Origin: Halorubrum sp. CBA1229
Lineage (GTDB): Archaea; Halobacteriota; Halobacteria; Halobacteriales; Haloferacaceae
NCBI RefSeq assembly: GCF_003721435.2
Contig: NZ_CP054585.1
Span: forward strand, 1,488,001 to 1,552,000
Length of the DNA: 64,000 nucleotides
Direction: 5' to 3'
Of this stretch, positions 48,906 to 57,077 are shown in pieces; positions within the stretch are counted from its first letter, which is position 1; every line of letters starts with the position of its first letter. The position numbers were made by a program, and so were the translations under genes. The notes beneath the pieces were generated by a model. That model did no database searches. It saw only the letters and a program-made list of their open reading frames with translations, and was not told where the DNA came from.

Positions 48906-49727
48906 CTACCGCGTTACCGGCGCGTCGACCGTCCCGATCGACTCGACGACCGCCCGCACCTCGTCGCCGGGGTCGATGGGCGCCGCGCCGGGCGTCCCCG
49001 TGCTGAACAGGTCACCGGGTTCCAGCGTCATCACGTCGGAGTGGAACGAGACGATCTCCGCCGGCGGGAACAGCATGTTCCGGATCTCGTTTTCGGCCCG
49101 CACCTCGCCGTTGACCTCGGTCCGCACCGAGAGCCCCTCGAGGTCGAGCGGCTCCTCCGGCACCGCGAGCGCGGCGCCGGGCACGAGGAACGTGTCGTAG
49201 CTCTTCGCCCGCGTCAGGAACCGCGGGTTCCGCTGGAGCACGTCCTCTGCCGTCATGTCGATCACGGGGAGGTAGCCCGCCACCACCTCGTCCGCGTCGG
49301 CCTCGTCGACGTTCCGGCACGTCCGGCCCATCACGACGGCCAGCTCCGCCTCGGCGGTCACCCGCTCGCTCTGCGACGCCGGCGGCAGCCGGATCGGGCC
49401 GCCTGGGCCGGTCAGGACCGACGACGGCTTCATGAAGCTCGCGGGCTCCTCGGGGCGCTCCTCGTCGAGGTCGCCGGCGTGCTCCTCGTAGTTCAGGCCG
49501 ATCCCCCACAGCTTCCCGAACGACGCCAGGGGCGCGCCGAACGACACGTCCTCCGCTGGGACGGGGTCGGCGGTCGCGTCGGCGACGTCGCCGAGGTCGC
49601 CCGCTGCCGCCCGCGGGAGCGCCTCGCGGACGCTCTCTACGTCCGGCTCGACGGCGCCGAGGGGGACGTACCCCTCGTCGTCGCCGAGCAGCGGGTCGCC
49701 GGTCGCCGTGCGTGCGAGGTACTTCAT
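48906..49727 (-). CDS. Fumarylacetoacetate hydrolase family protein
   Basis: 273 residues. FAH fold with LWGIGLNYEEHAGDLDEERPEEP, KPSSVLTGPGGPIRLP, ERVTAEAELAVVMGRTCRNVD (metal Glu-x-Glu), and the C-terminal GDLFSTGTPGAAPIDPGDEV. The family cleaves C-C bonds in diketo acids. Downstream of the SDR and the cupin on the same strand. In sugar-acid pathways the FAH member cleaves 2,4-diketo-3-deoxy acids to pyruvate plus a 2-hydroxy acid, which fits these neighbours (inference). Confidence 0.87.
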   Translation of the reverse strand: MKYLARTATGDPLLGDDEGYVPLGAVEPDVESVREALPRAAAGDLGDVADATADPVPAEDVSFGAPLASFGKLWGIGLNYEEHAGDLDEERPEEPASFMKPSSVLTGPGGPIRLPPASQSERVTAEAELAVVMGRTCRNVDEADADEVVAGYLPVIDMTAEDVLQRNPRFLTRAKSYDTFLVPGAALAVPEEPLDLEGLSVRTEVNGEVRAENEIRNMLFPPAEIVSFHSDVMTLEPGDLFSTGTPGAAPIDPGDEVRAVVESIGTVDAPVTR

Positions 49728-49734
49728 CGGCCGA

Positions 49735-50082
49735 TCACTCCTCGCGGTCCGTCCAGAAGTCGAACGAGCGCCCGGGCGCGAACACGTCGAGCCCGACCGC
49801 GCGCTCGTCGCCGGTGTTCTCCACTCGATGGGCCTCGTTGGACTCCAAGAGGACGGAGTCGTTCTTCTGGAGGGTGACCGAGTCGTCCTCGGTCGCGACC
49901 ATGAGCTCGCCCTCGAGGCAGAGGCAGACCTGCTCGTTCTCGTGGTCGTGCATCGGCGAGCTGTGGCCCGGCGGCTTCTCGAACCACTCGAAGGAGAACT
50001 GGTCGCTGCCCGCCATCGAGACGCGCCGCCACCCCTCGTCGGGCTCGTACGTCTCCGCCTCGTCGAACGCGACCGGCTTCAT
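49735..50082 (-). CDS. Small cupin protein
   Basis: 115 residues. Cupin motif 1 PMHDHENEQVCLCLEGELMV and motif 2 LQKNDSVLLESNEAHRVENTG. Its ATG (50082) overlaps the SDR stop by four bases. The stop is eight bases before the FAH gene. It may be an epimerase or a metal-binding accessory in the pathway. Confidence 0.83.
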   Translation of the reverse strand: MKPVAFDEAETYEPDEGWRRVSMAGSDQFSFEWFEKPPGHSSPMHDHENEQVCLCLEGELMVATEDDSVTLQKNDSVLLESNEAHRVENTGDERAVGLDVFAPGRSFDFWTDREE

Positions 50083-50867
50083 AAGTTCGCCCCGGTGGAT
50101 CCCCCGTCGATCGGGAGCGCGGTGCCGTTGATGTACCCGGACTTCGGCGACGAGAGGAACGCGACGGTGTTGCCGAGCTCCATCGGGTCGCCGATGCGCT
50201 CGAGCGGGTTCTGCGCCCAGTCGTCGAGCCCCTCCTCGTAGGAGTCGTAGTCGCCGCGCTCGACGGCGGCCTCGACGAGGTCGCGGATGCGGCTCGTCTC
50301 GTGGGGGCCCGGCAGGACGGCGTTGGCGCGTACCTCCGGGGCGAACTCCTTCGAGAGGGTCTTCTCTAACCCGATGACGCCCATCCGGACCGAGTTCGAC
50401 AGCACGAGGCTGTCGATGGCCTCCTTCACGCTCCGGGAGGTGATGTTGACGATGGTGCCGCCGTCGCCCTCCGTGAGGTGCGGGTGCGACTCGCGCGCCA
50501 GCCGGACGACGCTCATCACGAGCAGGTCGTAGGCGTGCTGCCAGTCCTCGTCGTCGGTGTCGAGGAAGGAGCCCGAGGGCGGGCCGCCCGCGCTGGTCAC
50601 GAGGTGGTCGATCGTGCCGAACTCGTCGACGGTCGCCTCCACCAAGGCCGCGATCTCGTCGGCGTCGGTCAGGTCCGCCGAGTGGGCGACGACCTCGCCG
50701 GTCGCGACCGCCTCGACCTCCTCCTTGGCGTCCGCGAGCCGCTCCTCGTCGCGGCCGTTGATGACGACGTTTGCGCCCTCCCGGGCCAGCGCCTTCGCCG
50801 ATGCCTTGCCGAGTCCGCTGGACGATGCCGTGACGAGGGCCGCGTTCCCGTCGATCTGTAGGTCCAT
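50079..50867 (-). CDS. Short-chain dehydrogenase/reductase
   Basis: 262 residues. NAD(P)-binding motif TASSSGLGKASAKALA, NITS active-site region with the catalytic Ser, and the substitution of the usual YxxxK: the segment reads SNSVRMGVIGLEKTL, so the Tyr position is not Tyr but Ser/Asn-Ser, while the Lys is retained in LEKTL. C-terminal GYINGTALPIDGGST is standard. It may oxidise a 2-keto-3-deoxy acid at C4. The missing Tyr is notable. ATG 50867. Confidence 0.83.
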   Translation of the reverse strand: MDLQIDGNAALVTASSSGLGKASAKALAREGANVVINGRDEERLADAKEEVEAVATGEVVAHSADLTDADEIAALVEATVDEFGTIDHLVTSAGGPPSGSFLDTDDEDWQHAYDLLVMSVVRLARESHPHLTEGDGGTIVNITSRSVKEAIDSLVLSNSVRMGVIGLEKTLSKEFAPEVRANAVLPGPHETSRIRDLVEAAVERGDYDSYEEGLDDWAQNPLERIGDPMELGNTVAFLSSPKSGYINGTALPIDGGSTGANL

Positions 50868-50957
50868 GCCTCACTCAACCGGAGTGCGGCGTGAAAACGT
50901 TTCCCTAGAGGCAAGGGGGCGGGCCGGGCGGACGCCCCCGACGCGTCGCCGGCGGGC

Positions 50958-52277
50958 TCACGCGCCCGAACCGTCCGCCGGTTCGTCCTCGAACCCCGCC
51001 GTCCCGTCGTCGAACGCGACCGTCTCGCGGCCGACCACCGTCGCCGCCTCCGGGAGGTCGTCGACGGCGGCGTCGGAGACGCGGAGCTCCCCGAGGTCCT
51101 GCGTGTTCCGGATCCAGACGATCCGGACGGTCTTGGGGTCGTAGCCCCCCAGCGCCGCCAGCCCGGTCCGGAGCGCGAACTCGTCGTCGGGCGCCACCAC
51201 GGGGAGTTTCGACTTCGAGAGCGACCCGCTGGTGAGCGCGTTCGCGTACGTCTTCTTCAGGTCGAGTTGGTCGACCGCGGACTGACGAGTGAGGTCGGCG
51301 AGCCCGATCCCGTTGCCGTTCCCCTTCGTCGCCTCGGTGAGCCCCCGGACGTAGATGAGGTCGATGTCGGGCGTCTCGGGGTCGGGCGCGTTGAGGACGC
51401 GGTAGCGTCCGATGACGTTCGTGTCCATGCCGGCGCCCGATATCTCCTTGCCGATCTCGTCGACGACGAGCAGGTCGACGTCGTCGATCGGGAGCGTCGG
51501 CATCTCCTCGTACGCGCGCTCCAACAGCTCCGGCTCGCGGTCGAGGAACGACCCGGCGGGCACGGCCTCCAGGTGTCCGATCTCCTCCTCGAAGTTCTCC
51601 ACCAAGGCGATCCCGCCGACGAGCGGCGTCTCCCGCTCGATGACGTCGAGCGCGGCCGTCAGCGCCTCGACGTACCCCTCGGCGATCGCCGTCGAGTGGA
51701 ACGACTTCGCGCCGCGCTGCTTGCCGAGCCCGACGACGGTCATCTTCGCGAGCCCGCTCTCCACCGGTCCGGTGAAGTTGGTGTGCGCCTTCACGCGGTT
51801 TATCACGAGGACCGCGTCGGCCTCCAGCGCCGCCTCGGAGAAGTACACCGGCATGTCGGCGTCGCCCACCGCGACCGTCGCCAGCTCCGCGGCCGCCATG
51901 CGCGCGTCGATCGGTGCTCCCACGGTCTCCTCGGTGATCCCGAGCGCCTCGAGCACCTCGCGCTGTCCCTCGGGCGTCGCGCCGCCGTGGCTGCCCATCG
52001 CCGGCACCACGACGGGGTCGCGGCCGCGCTCGGCGAGCCGGTCGACGACCGCCGCCGCGACCTCGTCGATCCGGTCGATCCCGCGGCTGCCGACCCCGAC
52101 GGCCACGGTCGCGCCCGCGGGGAGCCCGTCGAGGTCGAGCGCGTCGAGCGCCTCCCGGGCCGCCCCGACGGGGTCGTCGAGGCGCTCCGTCCGCGGCTCG
52201 TACCGCACCCGCGCGAACTCCGGGAGCGGCTGCGGGTCGATGAGGCCGTCGACGTCGGACCGGTCGGGGAACTCCAT
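50958..52277 (-). CDS. LarA-like (DUF2088) nickel-pincer racemase family protein
   Basis: 439 residues. N-terminal DUF2088/LarA domain with VAVGVGSRGIDRI, VVVPAMGSHGGATPEGQ, INRVKAHTNFTGPVESGLAK, then SFHSTAI with a His 16 residues after the Lys, similar in spacing to the Lys and His nickel ligands of lactate racemase. The C-terminal half reads DLLVVDEIGKEISGAGMDTN and GRYRVLNAP. LarA members racemise or epimerise 2-hydroxy acids. larB is present at 4054. ATG 52277 follows a TATA-poor gap and is divergent from the enolase gene. Confidence 0.8.
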   Translation of the reverse strand: MEFPDRSDVDGLIDPQPLPEFARVRYEPRTERLDDPVGAAREALDALDLDGLPAGATVAVGVGSRGIDRIDEVAAAVVDRLAERGRDPVVVPAMGSHGGATPEGQREVLEALGITEETVGAPIDARMAAAELATVAVGDADMPVYFSEAALEADAVLVINRVKAHTNFTGPVESGLAKMTVVGLGKQRGAKSFHSTAIAEGYVEALTAALDVIERETPLVGGIALVENFEEEIGHLEAVPAGSFLDREPELLERAYEEMPTLPIDDVDLLVVDEIGKEISGAGMDTNVIGRYRVLNAPDPETPDIDLIYVRGLTEATKGNGNGIGLADLTRQSAVDQLDLKKTYANALTSGSLSKSKLPVVAPDDEFALRTGLAALGGYDPKTVRIVWIRNTQDLGELRVSDAAVDDLPEAATVVGRETVAFDDGTAGFEDEPADGSGA

Positions 52278-52369
52278 GTGGGGGCCCTCGCGCCGCCGAC
52301 ACAAAAACGGCGGGTGAGAACCTTGCCGATACAACCGCCTACTTAAAGCCGTGTGACGCCGCTGCACGC

Positions 52370-53479
52370 ATGGAGATCACCGAAGTCGAGTCGTTCCCGA
52401 TCAAGCTGCCGCTGGAGTCGCCCGTCTCCTTCTCCAACCGGACGCTCACCTACCGGGACCACGCGATCACGTACGTGCGGACGGACACCGGCCACGAGGG
52501 GGTCGGCTACTCGCTGGGGTACGAGGGAGCCGGCCTCATCGCCGACGCGGTCGAGTCGCTGCTCGAACCGCTGCTCGTCGGCGAGGACCCCCGCGACACC
52601 GAGCGCCTGTGGCACGAGATGTACGAGGGGAACGTCCAGATCGGCCGGACCGGCCTCTTCTTGCGCGCCATCTCGACGGTCGACATCGCGCTCTGGGACG
52701 TGAAGGCGAAGGCGGCGGAGATGCCCCTCCACAAGCTGCTCGGCGGGCACTCCGAGTCGGTGCCGTCGTACGCCAGCGGCGGCTACTACCGCGACGACAA
52801 GGGCCACGAGGCGCTCCGCGGCGAGATGCGGCGCTACCTCGACGAGGGCCACGACGTGGTGAAGATGAAGGTCGGGCGCCTGTCGGCCGCGGAGGAGGCC
52901 GAGCGCGTCGCCGCCGTGCGCGACGAGATCGGCGACGAGCGCACCCTCCTGCTCGACGCCAACGGGGTCTGGGAGTCGACGACGGAGGCGCTCCGCAACT
53001 GCCGGGCGTTCGCGCCGCACGACCCGTACTTCATCGAGGAGCCCGTCATGATCGACCGCGTCGACACGATGGCCGAGGTGAACGACGGGATCGACTACCC
53101 CGTCGCCACCGGCGAGTTGGAGGGGACCCGCCACAACTTCGCCCGGCTCGCCGACACGGGCGCGGCGACGATCCTCCAGCCCGACGTCACCGTCTGCGGC
53201 GGGATCACGGAGTGGCTGAAGATCGCGAACCACGCCTCCGCGTACGACATCCCCATCGCCCCCCACTACAACTGGAACATCCACGCCTCCCTGCTCGGGG
53301 CCATCGAGAACGGCCTCTGGGTGGAGTACTTCTACCGGGACATGGACGTGAAGGCGTTCGACGACGTCGTTGCCGATCCCGTGACGCCCGGCGACGACGG
53401 GACCATCGAACTGCCGGACCGCCCTGGCCACGGCGTCCCGCTGGATAAAGACGCGCTGCAGCGATTCAAAGACGAATGA
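52370..53479 (+). CDS. Enolase-superfamily dehydratase/racemase (MR/MLE), copy 1
   Basis: 369 residues. Acid-base Lys165-x-Lys167 in KMKVG, metal ligands Asp196 (LLDANG), Glu223/224 (FIEEPV) and Glu249 (TGELEG), Asp272 (LQPDVT) and His299 (APHY), the full mandelate-racemase subgroup set. Likely a sugar-acid dehydratase or epimerase. Ends four bases inside the next enolase gene, so the two are coupled. Confidence 0.87.
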   Translation: MEITEVESFPIKLPLESPVSFSNRTLTYRDHAITYVRTDTGHEGVGYSLGYEGAGLIADAVESLLEPLLVGEDPRDTERLWHEMYEGNVQIGRTGLFLRAISTVDIALWDVKAKAAEMPLHKLLGGHSESVPSYASGGYYRDDKGHEALRGEMRRYLDEGHDVVKMKVGRLSAAEEAERVAAVRDEIGDERTLLLDANGVWESTTEALRNCRAFAPHDPYFIEEPVMIDRVDTMAEVNDGIDYPVATGELEGTRHNFARLADTGAATILQPDVTVCGGITEWLKIANHASAYDIPIAPHYNWNIHASLLGAIENGLWVEYFYRDMDVKAFDDVVADPVTPGDDGTIELPDRPGHGVPLDKDALQRFKDE

Positions 53480-54693
53480 GAGACTACTCAGACCAGATCG
53501 ACACCCGCGACCCGGACCGAGACGTACAGATCACCGGCCTCGACGCCTGCGTCGTCGAGGGCAACTTCGAGTGGAACCTGATCAAGGTGGAGACCGACGC
53601 CGGCGTCACCGGGATCGGCGAGGCGTACCGCGGCGGCGGCGTCCCGGAGCTCGTCGAGTACACGAACCGGTTCCTCGTCGGCGAGAACCCGCTCGACGTC
53701 GAGCGGCTCGTCCGGTACATCTTCCAGGAGATGTCGGGCCACGGCGGCACGACCGGAAAGGTCGTCACCGCGGCCTCCGGCATCGAGATCGCGCTGCTGG
53801 ACGCCGCCGGGAAGATCCTCGGGCTCCCCGTCTACCAGCTGCTCGGATCGAAGTACCGCGACGAGGTGCGGCTCTACTGCGACTGCCACGCCGGCGAGGC
53901 GTACGCGGTCGAGGACGGCGCGACCGCCTACGCCGACGCCGAGGCGTACTCCCCCGAGGCGTACGCCGCCGAGGCCGCCCGCGTCACCGACATGGGCTTT
54001 TCCGCGCTGAAGTTCGACCTCGACCTGCCGGCCGACAACGAGAACGACCCGTACAACGGGCGCCTGACGAACGCGGCGATCAGAGAGAAGCGGGAGATCG
54101 TCGCGGCCGTGCGCGAGGAGATCGGCTACGATATCGACCTCGCGTTCGACTGCCACTGGGACTACTCCGTCGAGAGCGCGAAGCGGCTCGCCCACGAGTT
54201 AGAGGAGTTCGACCTGATGTGGTTAGAGGACCTGATCCCGCCGGAGAACATGGAGGCGCAAAAGGAGGTGACGAAGGCGACGCGGACCCCGGTCGCGACC
54301 GGCGAGAACCGGTTCCGCGTCTTCGAGCTGTCGGACCTGATCTACGAGCACGGCGTCGATATCGTCACCCCCGACCCGGCGACGGTCGGCGGGCTCACGG
54401 AGACGATGCGGATCGCCGACCGCGCCGAGGAGAACTACATGCCGCTGTCCCCGCACAACGTCTGTAGCCCGGTGGGGACGATGGCCTGCGTCCACCTCGG
54501 CGCCGCCACGCCGAACTTCGACCTGCTTGAGTACCACGCGCTGGAGGTCGACTGGTGGGACGACCTGCTGGCGCGCGACGAGCCGCTGATCGAGGACGGC
54601 CGTATCGACGTCCCGGAGGCGCCCGGCCTCGGGATCGAGCTCGATATGGACGTCGTCGAGGAGCACCTGCTCGAGGGAACCGACGGGTTCTGA
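53476..54693 (+). CDS. Enolase-superfamily dehydratase (gluconate/galactonate-type), copy 2
   Basis: 405 residues. Lys179-x-Asp181 (LKFDLD), metal ligands Asp225 (FDCHWD), Glu251 (LEDLIPPEN) and Glu277 (GENR), then Asp300 (TPDP) and His327 (SPHN). The K-x-D and C-H-W features resemble the sugar-acid dehydratases of Haloferax-type degradation. It starts within the stop of copy 1. Two different family members in one operon suggest sequential or stereochemically different steps. Confidence 0.87.
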   Translation: MRDYSDQIDTRDPDRDVQITGLDACVVEGNFEWNLIKVETDAGVTGIGEAYRGGGVPELVEYTNRFLVGENPLDVERLVRYIFQEMSGHGGTTGKVVTAASGIEIALLDAAGKILGLPVYQLLGSKYRDEVRLYCDCHAGEAYAVEDGATAYADAEAYSPEAYAAEAARVTDMGFSALKFDLDLPADNENDPYNGRLTNAAIREKREIVAAVREEIGYDIDLAFDCHWDYSVESAKRLAHELEEFDLMWLEDLIPPENMEAQKEVTKATRTPVATGENRFRVFELSDLIYEHGVDIVTPDPATVGGLTETMRIADRAEENYMPLSPHNVCSPVGTMACVHLGAATPNFDLLEYHALEVDWWDDLLARDEPLIEDGRIDVPEAPGLGIELDMDVVEEHLLEGTDGF

Positions 54694-54780
54694 GGCGGTC
54701 TCGGGCGTTCTCGGGGATCGCCCCGAGCGCTCCTCGGCGCCCGCGGCGCCGCACGCTCCCGACCGCTCGGCGAGCGAGAG

Positions 54781-54795
54781 TATACTTATTTATCC
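54781..54795 (+). promoter_or_regulatory. TATA box of the acyl-CoA dehydrogenase gene
   Basis: TATACTTATTTATCC lies about 28 bases ahead of ATG 54816, so a leaderless mRNA independent of the enolase operon is predicted. Confidence 0.6.
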
Positions 54796-54815
54796 TTGGG
54801 ATCGCAAGCGATCGT

Positions 54816-55976
54816 ATGCTCGATTACTTCGACATGGAGTCGACCCTGTCCGAGGAGGAGCGGCTGCTCGTCGACTCCGCCCGGTCGTTCATCGAGGGCG
54901 AGATCGACGACATGGGGCAACACTGGATCGACGGCACGTTCCCCGAGGAGATTATCCCGAAGATGGGCGAGATGGGATTTTACGCGCCGAACCTCGAAGG
55001 CTACGGCCTGCCGGGCGTCAGCGAGACGGCCTACGGCCTGCTAATGCGCGAGCTGGAGGCGTGCGACTCCGGGCTCCGCTCGATGGCGAGCGTCCAGGGC
55101 GCGCTGGTGATGTACCCGATCCACGCGTTCGGCAGCGACGCACAGAAGGAGGAGTGGCTGCCGAAGCTCGGCACCGGCGAGGCGGTCGGCTGCTTCGGGC
55201 TCACCGAGCCGGAGCACGGCTCGAACCCCTCCGCGATGGAGACGCGCGCCGAGGCCGACGGCGACGGCTACGTCCTCAACGGCTCGAAGACGTGGATCAC
55301 GAACTCTCCCATCTCGGACGTGGCCGTCGTCTGGGCGAAGGACCACACCGAGGACGGCACCCCGGTCCGCGGCTTCCTCGTCGAGACCGACCGCGACGGC
55401 GTCACCACCAACAAGATCGACGAGAAGCTGAGCCTGCGCGCGTCGATCACGGGCGAGATCAGCCTCCAGAACGTCCGCGTCCCCGCCGAGAACCGCCTCC
55501 CCGGCGTGGAGGGGATGAAGGGGCCGCTGTCGTGTCTCACGCAGGCCCGCTACGGCATCGCGTGGGGCGCGGTCGGCGCCGCGCAGGACTGCTTCGAGGT
55601 CGCCCGCGAGTACGCCACCGACCGCGAGCAGTTCGGGAAGCCGATCGGCGGCTTCCAGATGCAACAGCAGAAGCTCGCGGAGATGGCGACGCAGATCACC
55701 CTCGCACAGCTGCTCGCGCACCGGCTCGCCGACCTCAAGGAGGCGGGCGAGATGCGGCCGCAACACGTCTCGATGGCCAAGCGCAACAACGTCCGGATGG
55801 CGCGCGACCAGTCGCGGATCGCCCGCGAGATGCTCGGCGGGAACGGGATCACCGCCGACTACTCGCCGATGCGCCACATGGCGAACATGGAGACGGTGTA
55901 CACCTACGAGGGCACCCACGACATCCACACGCTGATCCTCGGCGAGGACATCACCGGGATGCAGGCGTACCAGTAG
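54816..55976 (+). CDS. Acyl-CoA dehydrogenase, glutaryl-CoA dehydrogenase-like
   Basis: 386 residues. Seen: GLRSMASVQGALVMYPIHAFGS, GCFGLTEPEHGSNPSAM, RVPAENRLPGVEGMKGPLSCL, RDQSRIAREMLGGNGI and the catalytic Glu in the C-terminal YEGTHDIHTLILGEDITG. These segments match glutaryl-CoA dehydrogenase more than short- or medium-chain members. Glutaryl-CoA is oxidised and decarboxylated to crotonyl-CoA. The presence of lhgO and a CoA-transferase in the same island would fit, but acyl specificity cannot be proven from sequence. ATG 54816 is preferred by the promoter. Confidence 0.83.
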   Translation: MLDYFDMESTLSEEERLLVDSARSFIEGEIDDMGQHWIDGTFPEEIIPKMGEMGFYAPNLEGYGLPGVSETAYGLLMRELEACDSGLRSMASVQGALVMYPIHAFGSDAQKEEWLPKLGTGEAVGCFGLTEPEHGSNPSAMETRAEADGDGYVLNGSKTWITNSPISDVAVVWAKDHTEDGTPVRGFLVETDRDGVTTNKIDEKLSLRASITGEISLQNVRVPAENRLPGVEGMKGPLSCLTQARYGIAWGAVGAAQDCFEVAREYATDREQFGKPIGGFQMQQQKLAEMATQITLAQLLAHRLADLKEAGEMRPQHVSMAKRNNVRMARDQSRIAREMLGGNGITADYSPMRHMANMETVYTYEGTHDIHTLILGEDITGMQAYQ

Positions 55977-56009
55977 TTCGGTCCGCTCCGGTTTTTCGAC
56001 GGCGCCGTT

Positions 56010-56969
56010 TCAGGCCACCTGATTCCGCAGCCCCTCGTACTCGCCGGTCTCGTCGACCCGTTCGAGGTTCTCGACGAGGATGTCGGCGCACCGCTCCCAG
56101 TAGTTCGGCGTGTGGCCCGCGACGTGGGGCGTGATGAAGACGTTCTCGAACCCCCACAGGTCGTGGTCGCTCGGGAGCGGCTCCGGGTCGGTGACGTCGA
56201 GCGCGGCGCCGTGGAGCGCGTTCGCCCGGAGCGCGTCCACGAGCGCCGGCGTGTCGATCACGCCGCCGCGAGCGACGTTGACGACGATCGCGTCCGCCGG
56301 CAGCGTGTCGAGCTCGGCCTCGCCGACCAGCCCTTCGGTCGTCTCCGTCAGGGGACACGCGAGGACGAGCACGTCCGTCCGCGGCAGCACGTCCGGGAGG
56401 TCGTCGTACCCGACCACCTCGTCGGTCGGGCCGCCCTTCGCGACGGTGTGACGGACCCCGACCGTGTCGACGTCGAACCCCGCGAACCGTTCGACGACGG
56501 CCTCCCCGATCGAGCCGAGGCCGACGACCGTGACGGTGCTGCCGGCGAGCTCGGTGAACGACTGGAAGCGGCGCCACTCCCGGCGTCGCTGACGGCGGCG
56601 CCCCTCGTCGAGTCGCCGCGCGAACGCCAGCACCCAGCCGAGCACGTGCTCGGCGACGTTCGGGCCGTGAACCCCGGAGGCGTTCGTCACCGCGACGCCG
56701 CGCTCGGCGAGCGCGTCCAGCGGGAGGTGGTCGACGCCGGCGGCGTTACACGCGAACAGCCGCAGGTTCTCGGCGCTCGCGGCCTCCTCGGCGTCGATGT
56801 GTTTCCCGGCGATCACCGTCGCCTCCCGTACGTAGCGGTCGTGCTCGTCGGGGGTCGCCGCGAGCCGCACCTCGCGGTCCGGGAGGCGACGGTCGAGGAT
56901 CTCCACGTAGTCGGCCGCCGGGATCCCGTGCGCGTCGTGGTCGAGCACCGCGACGTCGATGGTGGACAT
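56010..56969 (-). CDS. D-2-hydroxyacid dehydrogenase
   Basis: 319 residues. NAD-binding VVGLGSIGEAVVERFAGFDV, catalytic Arg in VNVARGGVID, Glu in the DPEPLPSDHDLW segment, and His in ITPHVAGH. D-specific 2-hydroxyacid dehydrogenase family; substrate unknown (2-keto acids such as pyruvate or glyoxylate are typical). ATG 56969 gives MSTIDVAVL. Convergent with the dehydrogenase upstream at 54816. Confidence 0.87.
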   Translation of the reverse strand: MSTIDVAVLDHDAHGIPAADYVEILDRRLPDREVRLAATPDEHDRYVREATVIAGKHIDAEEAASAENLRLFACNAAGVDHLPLDALAERGVAVTNASGVHGPNVAEHVLGWVLAFARRLDEGRRRQRRREWRRFQSFTELAGSTVTVVGLGSIGEAVVERFAGFDVDTVGVRHTVAKGGPTDEVVGYDDLPDVLPRTDVLVLACPLTETTEGLVGEAELDTLPADAIVVNVARGGVIDTPALVDALRANALHGAALDVTDPEPLPSDHDLWGFENVFITPHVAGHTPNYWERCADILVENLERVDETGEYEGLRNQVA

Positions 56970-57077
56970 GGTCCACGCGTCGCGGTCGGCCGCCAAAGTT
57001 CTCGGGGTGGCGGCGGTCGGGGTCGCGGGTCGACGCCGTGGAGTTGCAAGCCGACGCCGCGGGGTCGCCTCCGGCGG

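Noticed and set aside
54555-54815. N-terminal extension of the acyl-CoA dehydrogenase from upstream in-frame codons
   Set aside because: The extension is Arg/Gly/Ala-rich and lies within the previous gene's 3' end; the TATA box at 54781 fits a start at 54816.
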